This document shows positions 34,673-45,096 of a stretch of 64,000 nt of DNA, piece after piece. The DNA comes from DASQMT01 sp963835735. Its GTDB lineage: Bacteria; Actinomycetota; Thermoleophilia; Solirubrobacterales; Solirubrobacteraceae. Each line of letters begins with the position of its first letter. Within the stretch, counting starts at the first letter, position 1. The DNA is taken from NCBI GenBank assembly GCA_963835735.1, contig CAWIGP010000002.1, positions 1,116,001 to 1,180,000 on the forward strand, in the 5' to 3' direction. Under the pieces are notes generated by a model. The model was not told the DNA's origin and ran no database searches. It saw nothing but the letters and a program-made list of their open reading frames with translations. Position numbers and translations under genes: made by a program.

Positions 34673-36541
34673 TCACTGGCCTGTGCGGTTGAGGTGGTAG
34701 TAGAGATCACGGCCTACCTTCGCCGGCATTCCCGGCACCGCTTCGAGCTGCTCGCGCGTCGCGCCCAACACCGCCTCGGGCGAGCCGAAGTGGCGCAGCA
34801 GCGCGCGCTTGCGGTTCGGCCCGATCCCCGGCAGCTCGTCCATGATCGACTCGGTCATCGCGCGGTCGCGCCGGATCCGGTGGTGCGTGATCGCGAACCG
34901 GTGCGCCTCGTCGCGCACGCGCTGCAGCAGCTGCAGCTCGGGCGTGTCGTGCGCCAGCCGCAGCGGCTCGCGCACGCCCGGCATGAAGACCTCCTCGATC
35001 CGCTTGGCGAGCGAGATCACCGCCACGCCGCGCTCGCGGAAGCCCTGCACCGCCTCCACGCCGGCCGACAGCTGCCCCGGCCCGCCGTCGATCACGACGA
35101 GATTCGGCAGCGCCGCGAAGGAGGCGTCGCGGTCCGAGTCGTACGGCGATCGTTCGTGCTGTTTTTCCCATTGCGCGTACCGGCGCGACAGCACCTCGTT
35201 CATGGAAGCGAAATCGTCGTTGCGGTCGTGTGAGCGGATGGTGAACCGGCGGTAATCGGCCTTCTTCGGCGCGCCGCCCTCGAACACCACCATCGAGGCC
35301 ACCGTGTGCGTGCCGCCGACGTGCGAGATGTCGAAGCACTCGATCCGCACCGGCAGCGCGTCGAGCCGGAGCGCCGCTTGCAGACCGCTCAGCGCCTCGA
35401 CGCGCTGCTGGCGCCGGCGCTCGGCCTTCAGCTTCTCCTGGTCGAGCGCGAGCCGAGCGTTGCGCTCGGCCAGCTCGAGGATCCGCCGCTTGCCGCCGCG
35501 CTCGGCGGCGCGGATCTCGACGGCGCCGCCGCGGCGCTCCGTGAGCAGCTCGGCGAGCAGGTCGAGCTCAGAGCCGTCGACCAGCTCCTGCTGCACGACG
35601 ACCAGCGACGGGATCGCCAGCGCGCTCGTGTAGTACTGCAGCAGGAACTCCTCCGCGACGATCGCCGGCGGCTGCTCGCCCTGGTTGTCGAGGTAGAACG
35701 ACTGGCGGTCGGAGAGCACACCGTCGCGGACCTGGAATACCTGCGCGTTGGCCTCCATCCCGTCGACCGACACCGCGACCGCGTCGAACGTGCCGGAGCT
35801 GTCCGAGGCCACGCGCTGGCGCTCGAGCAGCGCGCGCACGGCCTGCAGCCGGTTGCGCTCGAGGGCCGCCTGCTCGTAGTCCTGCTCGCCCGCGGCGAAG
35901 TGCATCCGCTGCTCGAGATCGCGCTCGATCTGGCGGAAACGGCCGGAGAGGAAGGCGATCACGCCGTCGATCCCCTCGCGGTACTCCTGCTTGCTGACGT
36001 AGCCGACGCACGGCGCCCCGCAGCGCTTGATGTAGTAGTCGAGGCACGGCGAGCCCGAGCGGCGCCCGGGCTCCGCTCCCTCGCACGAGCGGAACAGGAA
36101 GATCTTGCCGAGCAGGTCGAGCGTGCCGCGCACGCGCTTGGCGCTGGAGTAGGGGCCGAAGTAGACGCGCTCGCGCCGGTGCCGCTCGCGCGTGAAGTAC
36201 ACGCGCGGGAAGTCCTCGTCGAGGCTGATCGCGATGTACGGGTAGGACTTGTCGTCGCGCAGCCGGATGTTGAAGCGCGGCCGGTACTGCCTGATGAAGT
36301 TCTGCTCGGCGAGCAGCGCTTCCGCCTCGGTCGCCACCACGACCGACTCGATGTTGTCGATCATGCCGCTCATCGCGCTGCGCGAGCCGAAGTGCGATGC
36401 CACCCGCTTGCGGATCGACTTCGCCTTCCCGACGTAGATCACACGCCCGCGGGCGTCCCGGAACAGGTACACGCCGGGCTGGTCGGGCAGCGCCCTGCGC
36501 TGCTCGGCCAGCCTGTCCTTCCGGGGAGTCTCGATCGCCAC
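34673..36541 (-). CDS. uvrC: Excinuclease ABC subunit C
   Basis: 622 residues. It makes the two incisions of nucleotide excision repair. Domains in order: N-terminal GIY-YIG nuclease (LPDQPGVYLFRDARGRVIYVGKAKSIRKRV), a Cys-rich segment (PCLDYYIKRCGAPCVGYV), a UVR helix pair, a C-terminal RNase H-like endonuclease (CFDISHVGGTHTVASMV; VVIDGGPGQLSAG) and tandem HhH at the end (IMDELPGIGPNRKRALLRHFG). A GTG at 36541 gives the family N terminus; an upstream TTG (36595) would add 18 residues. Confidence 0.96.
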   Translation of the reverse strand: MAIETPRKDRLAEQRRALPDQPGVYLFRDARGRVIYVGKAKSIRKRVASHFGSRSAMSGMIDNIESVVVATEAEALLAEQNFIRQYRPRFNIRLRDDKSYPYIAISLDEDFPRVYFTRERHRRERVYFGPYSSAKRVRGTLDLLGKIFLFRSCEGAEPGRRSGSPCLDYYIKRCGAPCVGYVSKQEYREGIDGVIAFLSGRFRQIERDLEQRMHFAAGEQDYEQAALERNRLQAVRALLERQRVASDSSGTFDAVAVSVDGMEANAQVFQVRDGVLSDRQSFYLDNQGEQPPAIVAEEFLLQYYTSALAIPSLVVVQQELVDGSELDLLAELLTERRGGAVEIRAAERGGKRRILELAERNARLALDQEKLKAERRRQQRVEALSGLQAALRLDALPVRIECFDISHVGGTHTVASMVVFEGGAPKKADYRRFTIRSHDRNDDFASMNEVLSRRYAQWEKQHERSPYDSDRDASFAALPNLVVIDGGPGQLSAGVEAVQGFRERGVAVISLAKRIEEVFMPGVREPLRLAHDTPELQLLQRVRDEAHRFAITHHRIRRDRAMTESIMDELPGIGPNRKRALLRHFGSPEAVLGATREQLEAVPGMPAKVGRDLYYHLNRTGQ

Positions 36542-36619
36542 TTGAGCGTTCAGCTTAGGACCCCGCTGGGCGGATTTTCCCAAGTGATTCCGCAACCCTC
36601 ATGGGTATCGTCGGTTGCC

Positions 36620-37564
36620 ATGTCTATGCATAGACGACTCCTCCCCCTTGTGGCGCTCTTCCTTGCCGCCACCGTCGCCGCCCCTGCGCAGGCGAACTTC
36701 AAGGTCGGGATGGCCGATCAGCACGCGGCCATGTTCGACAACAAGAACTTCCAGGCGCTGAAGATCAAGCGCGTCCGCTATCTCGTGGCCTACGACTGGT
36801 ACAAGGTCGGCTGGCAGCGCGGCGAGGTCGATGGGTTCATGAAGCGCTCTCGGGCCGCGGGCGCCGACGTGCTCGTCCACTTCACGTCGCGCCGTGGTTG
36901 TTACGTCAACGGCCGCTACTCCAAGCGCAAGGCCTGCCGTGCGCCCAGCGTCGCCGCGTACAAGTCGTCGTTCAAGCGGTTCCAGAAGCTGTATCCGTGG
37001 GTCAAGAGCTACGGCGCGTGGAACGAGGGCAACCACGAGTCTCAGCCGGTCGCCCGCAATCCGAAGCGCGCGGCGGAGTACTTCCTCGCCGCCCGCAGCC
37101 TCTGCCGCTCGTGCAAGATCGTGGCCGCCGACGTGCTCGACCAGAGCAACATGTCGAGCTGGGTGCAGTCGTTCAAGCGCTTCGCCAAGGGCAAGGCCAG
37201 GATCTGGGGCCTGCACAACTACGGCGACGTCAACCGCAACCGCACGTCGGGCACGCGCGAGCTGCTGCGGCTCGTGCCGGGCGAGGTCTGGCTCACCGAG
37301 ACGGGCGGGATCCTGAAGTTCGGCGGGTCGTTCCCGCGCTCCGAGTCGCGCCAGGCGCGCGCGACGAAGTACATGTTCTCGATGGTCAGCAAGTACGACT
37401 CGCGCCAGCGCGGCCTGCGGAGCCGCATCACACGGCTCTACAACTACCAGTGGACCGGTGCCAGGCGCGGGTCGCGATTCGACGCCGGGCTGGTCAACCC
37501 GAGCGGCTCGCAGCGCCCGGCCTACCGCCAGTTCAAGAAGTCCGCGCGTAGGTTCGCGCGGTAG
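36620..37564 (+). CDS. Secreted glycosidase-like protein (TIM-barrel, GH5/GH39-like)
   Basis: 314 residues. A Sec signal (LLPLVALFLAATVAAPAQA) precedes a single domain with a barrel-type pattern: MADQHAAMFDNKNFQALKIKRVRYLV, a WNEGNHESQP segment where clan GH-A enzymes carry their acid/base Glu (NE), and EVWLTETGGIL where the nucleophile Glu would stand. The C-terminal part is very basic (RRGSRFDAGLVNPSGSQRPAYRQFKKSARR). Related proteins are frequent in Thermoleophilia. Substrate unknown. It is divergent from uvrC and followed by a hairpin shared with the opposing operon. Confidence 0.75.
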   Translation: MSMHRRLLPLVALFLAATVAAPAQANFKVGMADQHAAMFDNKNFQALKIKRVRYLVAYDWYKVGWQRGEVDGFMKRSRAAGADVLVHFTSRRGCYVNGRYSKRKACRAPSVAAYKSSFKRFQKLYPWVKSYGAWNEGNHESQPVARNPKRAAEYFLAARSLCRSCKIVAADVLDQSNMSSWVQSFKRFAKGKARIWGLHNYGDVNRNRTSGTRELLRLVPGEVWLTETGGILKFGGSFPRSESRQARATKYMFSMVSKYDSRQRGLRSRITRLYNYQWTGARRGSRFDAGLVNPSGSQRPAYRQFKKSARRFAR

Positions 37565-37575
37565 GCGGCGTGCCG

Positions 37576-37603
37576 CGGGGCGGGGAGCCGGCTCCCCGCC
37601 CCG
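37576..37603. terminator. GC-rich palindromic hairpin between converging genes
   Basis: A perfect 28-bp palindrome centred on GAGCCGGCTC with GGGGCGGGG/CCCCGCCCC arms. It lies 11 bp after the glycosidase-like gene and 12 bp from the end of the opposing vWA gene. It probably ends transcription from both sides. Confidence 0.7.
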
Positions 37604-37615
37604 GTGCCCGCCGGC

Positions 37616-38551
37616 TCACGGCAGCCGGCCGCGCCAGCGCAGCGAGGCGGCGAGCGAGCCGCCGAGCAGCAGCAGTCCTGCGGCCGCGAAGCCCGCGCTG
37701 ATCTCGCGCTTCTCCTCGCGCGTGCCGATCTGCGAGCCGAGCCGCTCGTAGACCTCGTCGAGCGCGCCGGCGTCCTCGGCCGCGAACGCGACCCCGCCGG
37801 AGAGCTGCGAGACCTCTTGCAGGGCCTCGGGGTCGGGCGGGACGCGTAGGACCTGGCCCTGGGACTCGACCACCCCGTCCTCGGTGCCGAGCGCGACCGT
37901 GTAGACCGGCACGCCGGCGGCGGCCGCCTCGCGCGCGACCTCGGCGGGGTCGCGGCCCACGGTGGTGGCGCCGTCGGAGAGCAGCACGACCGCGGCGGGC
38001 GGGCTGTCCTCCGCGCGCGTGCCGAGCGCGCGCAGCGCGCTGTCGAGCGCGTCGCCGGTGGCGGTTCCGCCCTCGGCGGCGAGCCGCCCGATCGCGGCGC
38101 GCACGGCGTCGCGATCGTCGGTCGGGCGCAGCACCGTGTTGGGCGCGTCGGCGAACGCGACGAGGCCGACGCGCAACTCGTCCGGAACGCGGTCGAGGAA
38201 CCGCTCGGCCGCGTCCTTGGCCGCGTCGAGCCGCGACGGCTCGACGTCGGTCGCGTTCATCGAGCCCGAGGTGTCGGTCACGAGCACCACCGACGCCTGC
38301 TCGACCGGGACCGCGACGGTCGTCTCGGGCCGCGCGAGCGCGAGCGCGAGGCCGGCGAGAGCGAGGCAGAGCAGCGCCGGCGGGACGATCCGGCGCCAGC
38401 GCGGGCCGCGCGGCGCCACCTGGGCGAGCGTCGGCAGCGCGGGGAAGCGCACGACGTAGCGGGCGGGCCGGCGGCGCGCGAGCGCCAGCGCGGCGAGCGC
38501 GAGCGGGACGACCGCGAGGCCGAGCAGGAAGATCGGGGCCTGGAAGCTCAT
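37616..38551 (-). CDS. vWA domain membrane protein (BatA-like)
   Basis: 311 residues: two N-terminal helices (PIFLLGLAVVPLALAALAL; LLCLALAGLALALA), a von Willebrand A domain with the MIDAS motif DTSGSM (VVLVTDTSGSMNATDV), the TATGD segment and LLSDGATT, and a C-terminal helix (AGFAAAGLLLLGGSLAASL). Such proteins act with MoxR ATPases and DUF58 proteins in metal-dependent assembly or envelope stress. It is last in the moxR-DUF58-vWA operon, overlapping the DUF58 stop. A paralogue lies at 42908-43849. Confidence 0.93.
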   Translation of the reverse strand: MSFQAPIFLLGLAVVPLALAALALARRRPARYVVRFPALPTLAQVAPRGPRWRRIVPPALLCLALAGLALALARPETTVAVPVEQASVVLVTDTSGSMNATDVEPSRLDAAKDAAERFLDRVPDELRVGLVAFADAPNTVLRPTDDRDAVRAAIGRLAAEGGTATGDALDSALRALGTRAEDSPPAAVVLLSDGATTVGRDPAEVAREAAAAGVPVYTVALGTEDGVVESQGQVLRVPPDPEALQEVSQLSGGVAFAAEDAGALDEVYERLGSQIGTREEKREISAGFAAAGLLLLGGSLAASLRWRGRLP

Positions 38552-39491
38552 CGCAACCCGCGCCCGAGCGTCCGCAGCCAGTCGTGGTCGGCGGCGCTGA
38601 TCGCGACGTGGCGCGCCCGGGAGCGGCGGAGGGCCGCCTTGAGTGCGTCGCGCCGCTCGAGCTCGGCGGAGGCGAACGCGCGCCGCAGCTCGGCGGCCGC
38701 GCTGTCCACCTCCAGCCGCGCCCCGGTCTCGGGATCGACCAGGGTGAGCTGACCCGCGTCGGGAAGCTCCGCCTCGCGCGGGTCGGTGACCTCGACGGCG
38801 AGCAGGTCGTGGCGGCGCGCGAGCGCGCCGAGCGCGCGCGTCCACGGCGGCCGCGCGGCGGCGGCCCCGCGCGGCTCATCCATGCCCACCTCGCGGAAGT
38901 CGGAGACCACGACGACCAGGCCGGCGCCGCGCGCCAGGCGCCCGATCCGGCGCAGCCCGGCTGCGAGCGCGTCGGGCGGCGGGGGTGTGCCATCGGGCGC
39001 GACGCCGGCCGCGACCGCGCGGCGCAGTGCGATCAGCGAGCGCCGTCCGCTGCGCGGCGGCAGCAGCGTCTGGACGGGCGCGCCGCAGGTGAGCAGCGCG
39101 ACCCGTCCCGCGCGCCGCACCGACAGGCGCCCGACGACCTCGACGACGCCGGCGGCGACATCCGACTTCAGCCGCGCCCCGGTGCCGAACGCCATCGACG
39201 CAGACACGTCGAGCAGCACCCAGGTGGTGAGCGCGCGCTCGGGCACGTCGTCGCGCACGTGCGGCGCGCCGGTGCGCGCGCTGGCGGCGGCGTCGAGCCG
39301 GCGCACGTCGTCGCCGACCTGGTAGGGCCGGATCTGCGCGAGCTCGGTGCCGTCGCCGCGGCCGCTGGCGCGCCGCTCGCCCGGAAACACCCCGGACGCG
39401 CGCCGCGCGAGCAGCAGGTCGAGCGCCTCGACGAGCGCGCCGCGCAGCTCGCCGGGACCCTGGGCGCCGGCGGGCGGCGTGAGCGTGGCGC

Positions 39492-39495
<4 letters not shown>
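38548..39495 (-). CDS. DUF58 domain-containing protein
   Basis: 315 residues. The DUF58 signature reads GDGTELAQIRPYQVGDDVRRLDAAASART, followed by a vWA-like fold with VLLDVSASM as its metal site and a second strand VVVVSDFREVG. It is soluble, with no signal peptide. DUF58 proteins are consistent partners of MoxR AAA+ ATPases and BatA-type vWA proteins, as here, where both junctions overlap by four bases. The GTG start at 39495 overlaps the moxR stop. Confidence 0.93.
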
Positions 39496-40501
<1,006 letters not shown>

Positions 40502-40502
<1 letters not shown>

Positions 40503-40753
40503 CAGAGCTCGGTCGTCTCCGACGAGCTGCTGCCCTGGCTCCCGCCGCCGTCCTTCTCCGGGCAGTCGCCGCGGCGGTCGTCCGGGCGATCCTGGCGGTT
40601 CTGGCCGCCCTCGTCCTGGATGAAGGACGGAGTGGACGGCGAGTTCGACCCTGCGTCGTCGCCGCCGCCCGCCGCCAGCGCGGCCGGCACCCCGATCGCC
40701 AGCGCGCCGCCGGCGAACACCAGCGCGAGCGTGCGCTTGAGCTTGGTGGTCAC
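40502..40753 (-). CDS. Small secreted acidic protein, leader of the moxR operon
   Basis: 83 residues from GTG 40753, with a strong AGGAGGTACTCA ribosome-binding site. A Sec signal (TLALVFAGGALAIGVPAALA) precedes a short low-complexity, acidic, Ser/Gly-rich tail with one Cys (RRGDCPEKDGGGSQGSSSSE). No domain is recognisable. Its stop overlaps moxR, so it is the first gene of the operon. It may be a sensor or cargo of the system, but there is no direct evidence. Confidence 0.7.
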
Positions 40754-40805
40754 TGAGTACCTCCTGGTCGGTTGACCTTGCACCGCCGAGGCTGGTCCGC
40801 GCCGC

Positions 40806-40821
40806 GTCAGGTCCGCATAAG
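40806..40821 (+). promoter_or_regulatory. Shared 16-bp motif, copy 1 (candidate response-regulator site)
   Basis: GTCAGGTCCGCATAAG lies in the 111-bp gap between the moxR operon (leftward) and the OmpR-type regulator (rightward). Near-identical copies stand at 45097 and 45129 between htrA and the sigma-factor gene. It is placed for control of both flanking operons. That the adjacent response regulator binds it is inference. Confidence 0.55.
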
Positions 40822-40864
40822 CCGGTTGAGGGGCGCTTCATCGCGGCGGGCCAGCATGCCCGGC

Positions 40865-41518
40865 ATGCGTGTGCTGATCGCCGAGGACGAGCCACGGATC
40901 GCGGGCGCCGTGGCACGCGGTCTGCGACGCGAGGGCATGGCGGTGGACATCGCCGCCGACGGGGCCGCCGCGCTCTACAAGGCGCGGATCGTGCCCTATG
41001 ACGTCGTCGTGCTCGACCGCGACCTGCCGGCCGTGCACGGCGACGAGGTGTGCCGCACGCTGGCCGCCGAGCAGCCCGAGACGAAGGTGCTGATGCTCAC
41101 CGCGGCGCGCTCGACCGACGACCTCGTCGCCGGGCTCGCGCTCGGCGCCGACGACTACCTGCCCAAGCCGTTCCGGTTCGCCGAGCTCGTCGCGCGGCTG
41201 CGCGCGCTCGCCCGCCGCGCCGGCGCCGCCCGGCCGCCGGTGCTCGCGGCCGCCGACGTGCTGCTCGACCCGGCCCGGCGCGAGGCCACGCGTGCCGGCC
41301 GGCCGCTGGACCTGACGCCGAAGGAGTTCGCCGTGCTCGAGGTGCTGCTCTCGGCGCAGGGCGACGTTGTCACGCCGGACGAGCTCGCCGAGCATGCGTG
41401 GGACGAGCAGCTCGATCCGCTCTCGAATACGGTCCGGATGACGATCATGACGCTGCGCCGCAAGCTCGGCGATCCGCCGCTGCTGGAGACGGTCCGCGGG
41501 AGCGGCTACCGCGTGTGA
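40865..41518 (+). CDS. OmpR/PhoB family response regulator
   Basis: 217 residues. Receiver with acidic residues in IAEDEPR, acceptor Asp in VVVLDRDLPAVHG, Thr/Ala switch in MLTAARS and Lys in YLPKPFRF. The C-terminal winged helix reads LDLTPKEFAVLEVLLSAQG...NTVRMTIMTLRRKL...LLETVRGSGYRV. The start at ATG 40865 matches the family; an in-frame ATG nine bases upstream is possible. The GTG start of its kinase overlaps its stop. Confidence 0.95.
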   Translation: MRVLIAEDEPRIAGAVARGLRREGMAVDIAADGAAALYKARIVPYDVVVLDRDLPAVHGDEVCRTLAAEQPETKVLMLTAARSTDDLVAGLALGADDYLPKPFRFAELVARLRALARRAGAARPPVLAAADVLLDPARREATRAGRPLDLTPKEFAVLEVLLSAQGDVVTPDELAEHAWDEQLDPLSNTVRMTIMTLRRKLGDPPLLETVRGSGYRV

Positions 41519-42427
41519 CGCCCGGCCTGCGCATCCGCCTGACGGCGCTCTACGGCGGGCTGTTCGCGCTGTTCGTGGGGCTGCTGATGGTCGTCTCGTA
41601 CGTGCTGATGCGTGGGCACCTCGACCGCACGCTGCCGCCCGACGAGGCCGACGCGGCGCTCGAGCAGCTCGGCACGCAGTACGCGATCGCGCTGGCCGGG
41701 GCGACGCTCGTGGCCACCGCGCTGGGCTGGGCGCTCGCCGGCCGCGAGCTCGCCTCCGCGGAGCGCGCGTTCGAGGCGCGCGAGCGCTTCGCGGCCAACG
41801 CGAGCCACGAGCTGCGCAGCCCGCTGACCGTGATCCGCACCGAGGTCGACGTCGCGCTCGCCGACCCGGACGCGGGTGTCGCCGAGCTGCGCGCGATGGG
41901 GGAGGACGTGCTCGAGACCGTCGACCGCATGGACGGGCTGCTGGACGACCTGATGCTGCTCGTGCGGTCGGGCGGCGCGCTGCCGCGGCGCGAGCCGGTC
42001 GACCTGGCCGCCGTCGCCGGCGCCGCCGCCCGGCGCGCGGGCGACGGGCCGGTCTCGCTGGAGGTGGAGCTGCGCCCGGTGACCGTGCGCGGAGAGCGCC
42101 GTCTGCTCGAGCGGCTCGCCGAGAACCTCGTCGAGAACGGGGTCCGCTACAACGAGCCGGACGGCTTCGTGTCGGTGCAGACGCGGTCGTGCGAGGGCGG
42201 GAACGCGCTGCTGCGCGTCGTGAACAGCGGGCCTCGGGTCGATGCTGAGCGAGCGGCGCGGCTGCTCGAGCCGTTCGAGCGCGGCGGGCGCGCGCGCGAC
42301 GACGGCGGCGCCGGGCTCGGCCTCTCGATCGTGCGGGCCGTGGCCGAGGCGCATGGAGGCCGGGTCGCGCTCGCTCCTCGTCCGCGAGGGCGGGTTGACG
42401 GTCGATGTGACGCTGCCGCGCGGGTAG
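41515..42427 (+). CDS. Sensor histidine kinase, OmpR-system partner (3' frameshift)
   Basis: About 303 residues. Two helices (LYGGLFALFVGLLMVVSYVLM and YAIALAGATLVATALGWAL) enclose a short ~35-residue outer loop. There is a minimal HAMP-like joint, the H-box RFAANASHELRSPLTVIRTE, N-box ENLVENGVRYNEPDG and GAGLGLSIVRAVAEAHGGR. One extra base near 42372-42385 spoils the last ~20 residues; corrected, they read EGGLTVDVTLPRG and stop at 42427. It forms an operon with the regulator upstream. The stop is followed at once by inverted-repeat element copy B. Confidence 0.92.
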
Positions 42428-42440
42428 CTCGGGCGCTTGG

Positions 42441-42643
42441 GAACGGCGGCATTGAGGGGGAGCCCGGATTGCGGGCGCGCTCAGGTTGGGGCGTGTTAGT
42501 AACGCATAGCGAGATCAGCCCGCCCCGCATCGACGCGGGGCGCTCCAGGGTCGCTATGCGACCTCAAGGCGCCCCGCATCGAGCGCGGATGCGTCCGCGG
42601 AAGCGCACCCGCAAATCCGGGCTCCCCGTAAATGCCGCCGTTC
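42441..42643. repeat. MITE/REP-like inverted-repeat element, copy B
   Basis: About 203 bp with ~41-bp imperfect terminal inverted repeats. The left end starts GAACGGCGGCATTGAGGGGG and the right end finishes GTAAATGCCGCCGTTC; both contain GAGCCCGGATT or its complement. Inside are a second perfect inverted pair (CGCATAGCGA at 42503-42512, TCGCTATGCG at 42551-42560) and a hairpin CGCCCCGC/GCGGGGCG at 42521-42542. Ends and the TCGCTATGCGAC core are shared with copy A at 5507-5706. No transposase is encoded, so any mobility would need a factor elsewhere. Confidence 0.7.
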
Positions 42644-42871
42644 GCCGGCGGCGCCCCCGACGATCAGATCCGATGCCGCGGCGGCGTCGCGGTACCCGTC
42701 GCACTCACCCCACCGGTCGCCGACCGGCACGATCCTGGGCTCCTGCGTCGCGGCCGCGAGCTTTAACGACGTGTCCATCCCGGACAGTCCGTGGACGCCC
42801 GCGGCGGTGAGCCCGAGCCCGGTGGCGAGGACCGCAAGGAACGCCGTGCGGCGGAGCAGGAGAGCGCGCAT
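42554..42871 (-). CDS. Small putative secreted protein, 3' end inside the repeat element
   Basis: 105 residues as read. A signal-like start (RRTAFLAVLATGLGLTAAGVHG) precedes a short mature part (SLKLAAATQEPRIVPVGDRWGECDGYRDAA). The final ~30 residues are encoded by the inverted-repeat element copy B, so the natural C terminus may have been replaced by its insertion, or a frameshift hides an earlier stop. I do not recognise the family. Some doubt remains whether it is expressed. Confidence 0.4.
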   Translation of the reverse strand: MRALLLRRTAFLAVLATGLGLTAAGVHGLSGMDTSLKLAAATQEPRIVPVGDRWGECDGYRDAAAASDLIVGGAAGERRHLRGARICGCASADASALDAGRLEVA

Positions 42872-42907
42872 GCCCGGGCAGTCAAGCGGCGCGCCCTCAA
42901 GCTCCCC

Positions 42908-43849
42908 TCAAATCAGGCGACGGAACCAGCGCAGCGAGAGCGCGCCGCCCGCGAGCAGGAGCGCGATCGCGCCGCCCGCGAAGGCGCCGGTGATCTCACG
43001 CGGCTCCTCGCTTCATCGCCACCTGCGACCCGAGCTGCTCGTACGCCGCGTTGAGCCCTTCCGCGTCCTCGGCGGTGAATGAAGCGCCGCCCGAGCGCTC
43101 GGCGATCGCCTGCATCGCGGCGGTGTCGGGCGGAGCGGGATCGCCGGCCTGCGTCGTCCCTTCCGGCGTCCCGAGCGCGACCGTGTAGATCCGCACGCCG
43201 CGGCTCCGCGGCGTCCTCGGCGACTGCGATCGGGTCGCGACCGCTGGTGGACGTGCCGTCGGACACGAGCACGATCGCGCCGGGCGCCCGCCTGCCGTCC
43301 GCGCCACGCTGCGCGTCGAGCATGTCCAGCGAGGCGGCGAGCGCGTCGCCGGTCGCCGTTCCGCCTCGCGCCACCATCGCGTCGCGCAGCGCCGTCCGCA
43401 GGCCTTCGCGGTCCGTGGTCGGGTCCGAGACCACCTCGGTGCGGTGGTTGAACACGACCCCGCCGACGCGGACCTTCTCGGGCACGCTGGAGAGGAACTC
43501 CTCACCGGCCTCGCGCGCCGCGACGAGCCGCGACGGAGCGACGTCGGTCGCCTGCATCGAGCCGGAGTTGTCGATGTGCGAGCACGATCGACGCCTGCTC
43601 GGCCGGGACGGCAACGCTCACCTGCGGGCGCGCGAGCGCGACCACCAGGCCGGCGATCGCCAGCCCCGCGAGGACGAGCGGGGCGTGGCGGCGCCAACCC
43701 GGGCCGCGCGGCACGACGGAGGCGCGGGTGGGCGCGGCCGCGAAGCCGGCGGCAGCGCGCCGCCGCCGCCGCTCGCCGGCGCCGTAGGCGACCGCCAGCA
43801 GCGGCACGAGCAGCAGGCCGAGCAGGAGCCAGGGCGTCGCGAACGTCAT
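42908..43849 (-). CDS. vWA domain membrane protein, second BatA-like copy (three frameshifts)
   Basis: About 313 residues when reassembled. N-terminal helices (PWLLLGLLLVPLLAVAYGAG; HAPLVLAGLAIAGLVVALA), a MIDAS DNSGSM, TATGDAL, LVSDGTSTSGRDP, YTVALGTPEGTT and a C-terminal helix ending LRWFRRLI. The domains sit in successive frames with breaks near 43580, 43205 and 43010. It is a close paralogue of the vWA gene at 37616-38551 (shared VALARP, ATDV-PSRL and TATGDAL motifs). The simplest reading is sequencing indels; real decay of a duplicate cannot be excluded. Confidence 0.8.
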
Positions 43850-43901
43850 GAGGCCGGCTCCGGCCGCAGGATCGGCGCAGGCGTCTTGGCGTGCGCGGAG
43901 C

Positions 43902-45073
43902 TCACGGCGCCTGCTCCGGGCGCGCGGTCAGCTCGACGTCGAGCGTCCGCAGCTCACCGTCGCGGCGCACCTCGATCTCGACCGACTCACCCGGCCGCCG
44001 GTCCTGGATCGCGGCCGCGACGTCGTCGGGATCGGCGATCCGCTCGCCGGCCACGGTCACGATCAGGTCGCCCGCACGCAAGCCCGCGCGCGCCGCCGGG
44101 CCCCCGGCCGTCGCCTCCTGCACCTCAGCGCCGCCGCTCGCGGCGGTGGTCGAGACGCCGAGGTAGGCGCGGCGGATCGTCTCGCCGCGCTCGAGCCGCG
44201 GGATCACGTCGCTGACGGTGTTGGCCGGGACCGCGAAGCCGATCCCCACGTTGCCCTGGCTGGTTCCGCCGGTGGCGATCTGGGAGTTGACGCCGATCAC
44301 GCGCCCGTTCGCGTCGAGCAGCGGGCCGCCGGAGTTGCCGGGGTTGATCGGCGCGTCGGTCTGGATCACCGAGTCGATCTGGAATCCGTCGGGCGCCTCG
44401 ATATGGCGCCCGGTGCCGGACACGATTCCCGCGGTGGCGGTCTGCGGGAGGCCGAACGGCGAGCCGATCGCGACGGCGAGCTGGCCGGTCCGGACCGTGT
44501 CGGAGTCCGCGAGCTGCAGCGCGGTCAGCGAGCCGGCGGCGCCCGGGTCGACGTGCACGACGGCGAGATCCGACGAGCGTGTCGACGCCGCGCACCTCGG
44601 CGGTGACCGTGCGGTCGTCGGCGAACTGGACCTCGACCTCGTCGCTGTCGCCGACAACGTGCGCGTTGGTGACGATCGTGCCGTCGGTGTCGACGACGAA
44701 GCCGGTACCGGAGCCGCCGCCGGTGCGGATCGAGACCACGGCCGGGCTGGCGGCCCGGTAGATCGCGGCGACGTCGCCCTGCTGGCGGGCGGTGAGAGGG
44801 CTGCTCGCCGGCGCGCGCGCAGCGGCAGTGCGTGGGCGAATCGCCGGTGTCGACGAGCCCGAGCGCGAAGACACCGCCGGATACGAGCGTGGCGGACACG
44901 AGCCCGCCGGCGACGGCGGCGCCGAAGCGGCCGAAGCGGCGGGGCGGCGACGGTGGAGGAGGAGCGGGCGCGTCCGGCCGCGGGGCGGCGGCGGGGTCCG
45001 TGCCCGGCTTCGGCACGCGGACGCGGCGACCGTCCGTCGGGTCGCCGTGCAGCCAGAGGAGCGGATCGGTCAT
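43902..45073 (-). CDS. HtrA/DegP-like serine protease with PDZ domain (two frameshifts)
   Basis: About 390 residues. A Pro-rich cytoplasmic N terminus and one anchor helix (FGAAVAGGLVSATLVSGGVF) are followed by a trypsin-like domain with catalytic His in TNAHVVG, Asp in SDLAVVHVDPG and Ser in NPGNSGGPLLD, then a PDZ domain (GGPAARAGLRAGDLIVTVAGERIAD). The anchor, His region and Asp-Ser region lie in three frames, with breaks near 44825 and 44575. HtrA proteases clear misfolded envelope proteins. It is divergent from the sigma-factor gene, with which it shares a motif-bearing 146-bp gap. Confidence 0.88.
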
Positions 45074-45096
45074 GAGGCGAGGCTGCGGCGCCGTGC

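Noticed and set aside
35306..36619. Upstream extension of the glycosidase-like gene by over 400 codons on the + strand.
   Set aside because: It is antisense to uvrC. The signal peptide at ATG 36620 marks the real start.
42441..42643. Insertion sequence with transposase.
   Set aside because: Only inverted-repeat DNA is present; no DDE or HUH transposase frame exists in or near it, so it is listed as a non-autonomous repeat.
41050..42810. Long + strand frame spanning the response regulator and its kinase and beyond.
   Set aside because: Its first part is out of frame with the regulator and is low-complexity; only the part in the kinase frame is real, and it ends at 42427 after correcting a shift.
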